64,000 nt of DNA from Sialis fuliginosa (Eukaryota; Arthropoda; Insecta; Megaloptera; Sialidae): positions 27,472,151-27,536,150 of the forward strand of contig OY540814.1 in assembly GCA_961205875.1 (NCBI GenBank). The letters are read 5' to 3'. Under the pieces are notes generated by a model that saw nothing but the letters and a program-made list of their open reading frames with translations, made no database searches and was not told where the DNA came from. Shown in pieces: positions 59,462 through 64,000 of this stretch (position 1 is its first letter; the number at the start of each line of letters is the position of its first letter). The translations under genes and the position numbers were made by a program.

Positions 59462-59856
59462 CAGTCACCTGCATTAATGGTCTTGCAGTTTGTATTCATT
59501 TACGTTTATCACAAACTTAGTAGGCTCCTCCCATTTGATTATTATGATATTTAAATCATTTCTACATGTATCAAACAAAGACAGATATTTTGAAATTCAT
59601 TTACTAGATAAAGAACTACTCTTCGTTTATAATAGGTACTCATATACATATATTAGTGCAGTTAAATTATTATGTAATCTATTGAAAATTGTATACGTAA
59701 ATTTTGTGGCAATAAATATTTGATATTCCGAGTTTTAGTATTTAAATATATTAAACTTGATAGAAAAAGATAACCGATGATGTTTGTCTTTAAATTTGGA
59801 ATCTGTTGTAAGCGATTCTAGCCTTTAGGGTGCCAGACGAGTTCTACAAGCGACTG
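59462..59856. mobile_element. CAGTCGC element, family O copy 2 (inverted)
   Basis: Complement of copy 1 over nearly its whole length with scattered differences; ends cagtcacctgcattaatg and complement of cagtcgcttgtagaactc; TA at 59460-59461 and 59857-59858. Confidence 0.8.
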
Positions 59857-60137
59857 TACATATTGTCCTTAGAAATTACAATATTAACGGGACATTTCCT
59901 CAATCTGTTCTTTGTAACCAAAAAATAAGGTAGCCACAAACTCAGCGTTGACAATTCATATTTAGGCTATGCTCAATACACTTTAAATACATATATGCGA
60001 ATCTGACGTCAAGGAAATACAACTTATAACACATTGTTGTTACCAGTGTGCTCCGCAAAAATGCACTCCGTAATGTCAGCGGCCTATCGGATTCGGAAAT
60101 GTTTTTATAATGTATTTAAAAATATTTCTCAACTTAC
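59857..60137. other. Low-copy spacer
   Basis: Slightly GC-richer near 60050-60090 (cagtgtgctccgcaaaaatg, gtcagcggcctatcgg). No frame is called. If the micro-exon next to it is real, this is intron on minus. Confidence 0.3.
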
Positions 60138-60164
60138 CATAAGCTTTTATTGAAGCCATGAGAT
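60138..60164 (-). CDS. Candidate 27-nt micro-exon carrying an ATG
   Basis: On minus, a near-ideal acceptor (ttatttttatttttacag) is followed by 27 nt containing ATG and six open codons (MASIKAY plus one base). A full-consensus donor gtaagttgag starts at 60137. Another donor, gtaagc, begins at 60340 after ctaaatttag, so a 5' exon ending at 60341, an intron of 176 nt (60340-60165) and this start-codon exon would make a plausible 5' end of a minus-strand gene. Frame 1 contains a TAA; the ATG frame is open. No downstream exon is recognised in the window, and the gene is unidentified. Confidence 0.4.
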
Positions 60165-60340
60165 CTGTAAAAATAAAAATAAAATTAATTATTATTGATA
60201 ATTTACTGAAAATATTAACAACTATTAACTTTAAATCCTACTTAAGTTAAATTTTCTACCGAATAATGTAAATATATCTTATATCCGGCGGTTATTAAAT
60301 TTCTATGTATTTATTTATGTAAAAAGGGATTAAAGCTTAC
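60165..60340 (-). other. Candidate intron upstream of the micro-exon
   Basis: It starts gtaagc (60340 on minus) and ends with a long T-rich tract and cag (60165), 176 nt in total. It depends wholly on the reality of the neighbouring micro-exon. Confidence 0.25.
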
Positions 60341-60559
60341 CTAAATTTAGACGTTTATAAATAAATAGACTTGTTGAAATACAAACCGGAAACATTGGTT
60401 AGCTGATTATGTACCTAATTATCTATTAATAAATACCTGTTGGTTTATTTGTTTATTAATTATACGATTGATATTAATAATTATACAAGTGAATAAAAAA
60501 TTCATACTTTATCAATTTGAATCTTTATAAAATAATGTAAGTATGGTTAATAATTTTTA

Positions 60560-61212
60560 TCAATTTTTTTGATAAAAATTCTCAGAATACAAAGTAGCCT
60601 ATGTCTTTCCTTAAGTTGTAAACTATCTATCTGCCAAATTACATCAAGATCTGTTGAGCAGTTTAGCTGTGAAAAGGTAACAGACTGACAGACAGAGTTA
60701 CTTTCGCATTTATAATATTAGTATAGATTTCATAATCGTGAAAAACGTGTTGCAGAAATATCGAATGTTCATGCAAATATTAATACGTATTGGTGGAGAG
60801 AGTACGCTACGTACACAATCACATGATCTAATTTAATTACAGAAATTATAACCTAATCAACAAGCATGTCGTTTTGATTCATAGACCAGGAAACTATCAT
60901 GTAGAATATAAATTATTTGTCACTAGTTGTTACTCGCAACTTCGTTCGCGTGGAATTTAGGTTAGTGAAAACAACACCATTAGGTAAATAATTCATATTT
61001 TAGTTTCGCATTTTCACACCGAAAAAGTATAATCTTCGGGCGTATAAATTTCACACATCCATTTTTAACTAATACATTTTTCGGGATAGTATACTTAGGA
61101 TGCAAGATATCTCCATGTCAAATTTCATCAAGATCGGTTAAGCGGTTTAGCCGTGAAAAGGAAATAAACAGACAGAGACATTTTCGTATATTGTATATAA
61201 TAAGTATGGATG
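60560..61212 (+). repeat. Two family M repeats in tandem orientation
   Basis: Copy one, about 60570-60732, ends ttataatattagtatagat. Copy two, about 60930-61212, ends tatataataagtatggat. Both contain caagatcggt-type and gccgtgaaaag-type blocks and a cagacagagt microsatellite. Confidence 0.65.
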
Positions 61213-61605
61213 TATAATTTAAATTATTTGTTATTGTCTTATTGTAAAATGTCGAGACGTGAAAGATCTTATTATCTTTAGAAAATTAAACGTAGCGCAT
61301 GCAATGCTGGCAGTTTATTAAATTTAGTAATGAACTTGTTACGAGCTTGATTTAAGCTGAGATTATTTTGAAAACGTAAAGAAATCCATTTAGGCAAACA
61401 TCACCTGTCGCTGCTTTAATTATATTTGTCTTTGATCAATGTTCCCAGAACAACCTTGTTTGTTTTATTTCAAAATAAATAACTTAATTATGTTTTCTTC
61501 ACTTTCCACGATTCACTTTTGATGTATGAACATGCTTTTCAGTTGGTTTAATTTAAATTATTATGTAATTAAAAGTCATAAGGTGTCGATTGATCATGTT
61601 TATTT
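61213..61605. other. AT-rich spacer, nothing recognised
   Basis: No repeat partner or coding signal seen. Confidence 0.35.
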
Positions 61606-62389
61606 CGACGCTCCCCACGAAAAGTAACATGTTTCAATTCTCTGACGAATAGTAACATATTTGCGATTTTCGCGGTTTGAGACGTAAACTAGCACGTTTC
61701 AAAATTTATTCGACAACTAACACGTTTGAATCTTAGCCACGAAAACTAACATGTTTCAATCGTAGCCACGAAAACTAGCACGTTTGAAATCTTTACTACG
61801 AAAACTAGCATGTTTCAACTTAGCTTGCGGGAGAAATTGGATAAATGATTCGCTTAATAAGTAAGCAAGGGCTTTTACTCTGATAACAATTTTTCATAGA
61901 TGAACAACAAATTTTTTTTCTATGCTCAATCCTTATTTAAAAAAAAATTATTTTTTTTCAATTTTCAAGTTGAAACATTCGAGAGAATTCAATTGAAACA
62001 TTCCGATTTCAATTTTGTCCAAATAATTTTTTCTCTAATAAAATTTTTTCACAAATAAATTTGTTCGAAAAATTTTATGGAAAAGAATTATTTGTTTATT
62101 TAAAAAATGTATTTACAAATAGAAATTTTGTTTTGTTTTGTTAAAAAATTGTTCAAAACGTAATTGGTTTTATTTATTTATTTAGTTAAGAATTTCTCCC
62201 GCAAGGAAAATTGAAACGTGCTAGTTTTGATAATGAAGAATTCAAACGAGTTAGTTTTCGTGATGAAAACTCGCAACGGGCTAGTTTTCGTCTGAATAAT
62301 ATTGCAGTGTTAGTTTTCGACATAAATTCAGGTGCCGTGCTACTTTTCGTCAGAGAATTGAAACGTGTTACTTTTCGTGGGGAGCGTCG
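61606..62389. mobile_element. Minisatellite fold-back element with GAAACGTGCTAGTTTTCGT units
   Basis: cgacgctccccacgaaaagt at 61606 and its complement ending at 62389 bound a 784-bp inverted repeat. Both arms are built from irregular 27-30 bp units around gaaacgtgctagttttcgt, and inner edges also mirror (cttgcgggagaaatt against aatttctcccgcaag). The loop (about 61840-62190) is AT-rich. ATTT flanks both ends but is too short and AT-rich to be a firm target duplication. A 73-codon plus frame in the right arm reads repeated KRxSFR motifs, a translation of the units. Confidence 0.85.
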
Positions 62390-62439
62390 ATTTGTGATTT
62401 ATTATTTTATAAATAGCTTAATTATAAAATAAAATGTGT

Positions 62440-62650
62440 GTGTTTGACCGAAGTGATCCCGAAAACTACTAAACCGATTTTGATGAAACCTTGAAGTCTT
62501 ATAATTTATATATCAACACGCTATCACTCAAAAAAAGCTGAGCAGTGAATAAATAAGTAGTTAAAGTTAGTATTTGCGTTTGACTGAAGTGATCTCGAAA
62601 ACTACTCGACCGATTTTGACGAAACCTGCACCAACCTTGAAGTCTCACAA
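62440..62650 (+). repeat. Duplicated family M-like block
   Basis: gtgtttgaccgaagtgatcc with actaaaccgattttgatgaa (62443-62491) recurs as gcgtttgactgaagtgatct with ctcgaccgattttgacgaaa (62576-62622), a period of about 133 bp. Confidence 0.7.
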
Positions 62651-63396
62651 GTCCTTTAAGATATATATATTGTATATATTCTTCCTATCAAATAGGGAAA
62701 AAATGAATTATATATGAATTATTATAAAAGTTATATGTATATTATTGTAGATACATAAAAATCATATATCTAACTTTAATATTTAAGTTGCTGCAGACGT
62801 TTTTTTGTCATGGATCTGCTAGTAATGATATAAAAACGGAAAGTAAAAAACCCATTTTTTGAACTATGGAACTTTTCTTGTTAACTTGATACATTTTTTT
62901 CTAGTGTTACTGAAGATTCATTTAAATGCGACACGAAGTGTTTATATTTTATGTATGAATGTAAAATACTTGCTTTCAATTGTACCTACATTTATATAGC
63001 CTAGGGGCTGTATAAATGCATAAGCTTAGTATTACTAGAATTGAAAATCTTTAAAAGGAGTTTTTATATTTTATTCAAATACATTCCGTTTTTTTTTCTA
63101 AGTGTAATCTTAATCCAACCTTTCTTAAAGAATAATACTATATATTGGATTATTTGCCCAATCCCTTTTTTCGATACAAAAGTTAACAAAGTCGTTGGAT
63201 TAGAATATATTTGAAATACAAGAAAGTAAGTGTGTATATTTCATAGAAAAATATCCTTTCAATGGCGGATGTGCACCAATTTCAGAGGAGGTGTGAATTT
63301 AGATTAGGATCACTACCGTCTTCTGTCGTAAATTTTCTTGTGTATTGAAACTGATGATATTATTATAAATTGAATGTGTCTGATCTAAGCTATAGA
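62651..63396. other. AT-rich spacer, no gene seen
   Basis: No convincing frame or repeat. tggcggatgtgcaccaattt near 63263 is a GC-richer patch just beyond the LINE tail. Confidence 0.35.
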
Positions 63397-63420
63397 AATA
63401 ATAATAATAATAATAATAAT
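63397..63420 (-). repeat. Microsatellite tail of the LINE
   Basis: About eight AAT units on plus, that is (ATT)n on minus, directly follow the LINE 3' untranslated region, which contains atgaataaaaatc. Simple-repeat tails of this type are common in insect non-LTR retrotransposons. Confidence 0.8.
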
Positions 63421-63583
63421 GATTTTTATTCATAAATGAACATTACAAAAAAATGCTATCGAATAAGTCATATAAACAGAGAAGAGAAATTAACACTATA
63501 ATTCTATTATAATACATATTTTGATTGACTTAAAAAAATAAAAATATAAACTTACTATTTATAATTAAATTATAAAATAAATT
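63421..63583 (-). other. 3' untranslated region of the LINE
   Basis: It lies between the stop codon (63584-63586) and the (ATT)n tail, with AATAAA about 10 bp before the tail on minus. Confidence 0.65.
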
Positions 63584-64000
63584 CTAAAATTCTGTTAAAC
63601 TATATATGCATTTTTGTATTAAAAACTTTTGCAATTCTTTTTTGAATTTTTTTAGCTCTAAATTTTTTATATATTGGGGTACTTTATTGTAGATTTTCAT
63701 TAGATTGTTTATAGTATTTTTTGTTAAATATGTTGTACCATAAGTAGGTACATAAAATTCAGATTTAAATCTGGTATAATATTCGTGATCTATATTATAT
63801 TTTTCAAAGTACTTGAGGTTACCATTCACGAAACATGCAGATTCAAGAATATATATAGCTGGTAAGGTTAATAGCTCGTATTTTTTAAATATGTCTTTGC
63901 AAGAGTCTCTATATCCAATATTCATTATGATTCGTAGACATTTTTTTTGCAATCTGAAGAGATAGAAATAGTTAGCTGACGTAACGCATTTGACCCCCCC
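63584..64000 (-). CDS. Non-LTR retrotransposon ORF2, C-terminal part
   Basis: This is the C-terminal end of a LINE reverse transcriptase polyprotein, read on minus and cut by the window edge; 138 codons plus the stop are visible. The pattern LQKKCLRII, then YRDSCKDIFKKYELLTLP, then IYILE is the conserved post-polymerase region of Jockey/CR1/I-type elements (LQKRALRII..., LF...LLTL...IY). The frame stays open to position 64000 upstream of the first Met-like codon at 63952. It ends with a 3' untranslated region and an (ATT)n tail, so the 3' end is intact. The polymerase catalytic motifs would lie outside the window, so activity cannot be judged. The exact clade is uncertain. Confidence 0.85.
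   Translation of the reverse strand, partial: GGVKCVTSANYFYLFRLQKKCLRIIMNIGYRDSCKDIFKKYELLTLPAIYILESACFVNGNLKYFEKYNIDHEYYTRFKSEFYVPTYGTTYLTKNTINNLMKIYNKVPQYIKNLELKKFKKELQKFLIQKCIYSLTEF

Overview
The window is AT-rich eukaryotic DNA, most likely from an insect. The evidence is a LINE reverse-transcriptase tail with a TAA-type microsatellite end, several insect-type DNA transposon termini (hAT, Tc1/mariner-like, PIF/Harbinger-like, pogo-like), widespread repeats ending in ATAATATTAGTATRGAT, and the absence of any prokaryotic gene structure. I cannot name the species. No complete protein-coding gene, rRNA or tRNA is supported. The one protein-coding region with a recognisable family is the LINE fragment running off the right edge on the minus strand (63584-64000).

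Most of the window is layered transposon debris. Many elements are palindromic (fold-back). Left third (1-22 kb): tandem duplication (266-511), Harbinger-like MITE (4650-5156), GGCATGATGCC MITE (6311-6735), 2-kb multi-arm fold-back (6814-8869), an hAT-type fold-back with an exact 8-bp target duplication (11861-12956), a Tc1-like palindrome (15045-15457), and several smaller repeats. Middle (22-44 kb): low-copy AT-rich DNA, two diverged inverted satellite-like units (24808-25058), a 15.2-copy tandem array of 183-187 bp units bracketed by 90-bp direct repeats (30231-33221), a 1-kb palindrome (33433-34431), an hAT MITE nested in a palindromic TA element (36442-36984), and a Harbinger MITE nested in a Tc1-like palindrome (40692-41552). 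Right third (44-64 kb): a TTA-flanked element (44770-45590), second copies of many left-hand families, two minisatellite-based fold-backs (53490-53824 and 61606-62389), an inverted pair of CAGTCGC elements (58516-59856), and the LINE end.

Between repeats lie a few islands that look like parts of genes. These are a 162-bp phase 0-0 exon-like frame on plus (41698-41859), a 38-nt micro-exon candidate on plus (6733-6770), a 27-nt ATG-containing micro-exon candidate on minus (60138-60164) with a possible upstream donor at 60340, and an AG|GT juxtaposition at 27866/27867 that looks like a recursive splice site. Read together, these suggest that much of the window is intron of one or more long genes, or gene-poor intergenic DNA between them. 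This is inference, because no transcript evidence is available. A TATA/Inr-like promoter (44580-44611) and a perfect CRE palindrome (21322-21339) are the clearest regulatory-looking sites.

Boundaries of unnamed repeat families were found by eye, by matching copies inside this window, and are approximate unless a target-site duplication is given.
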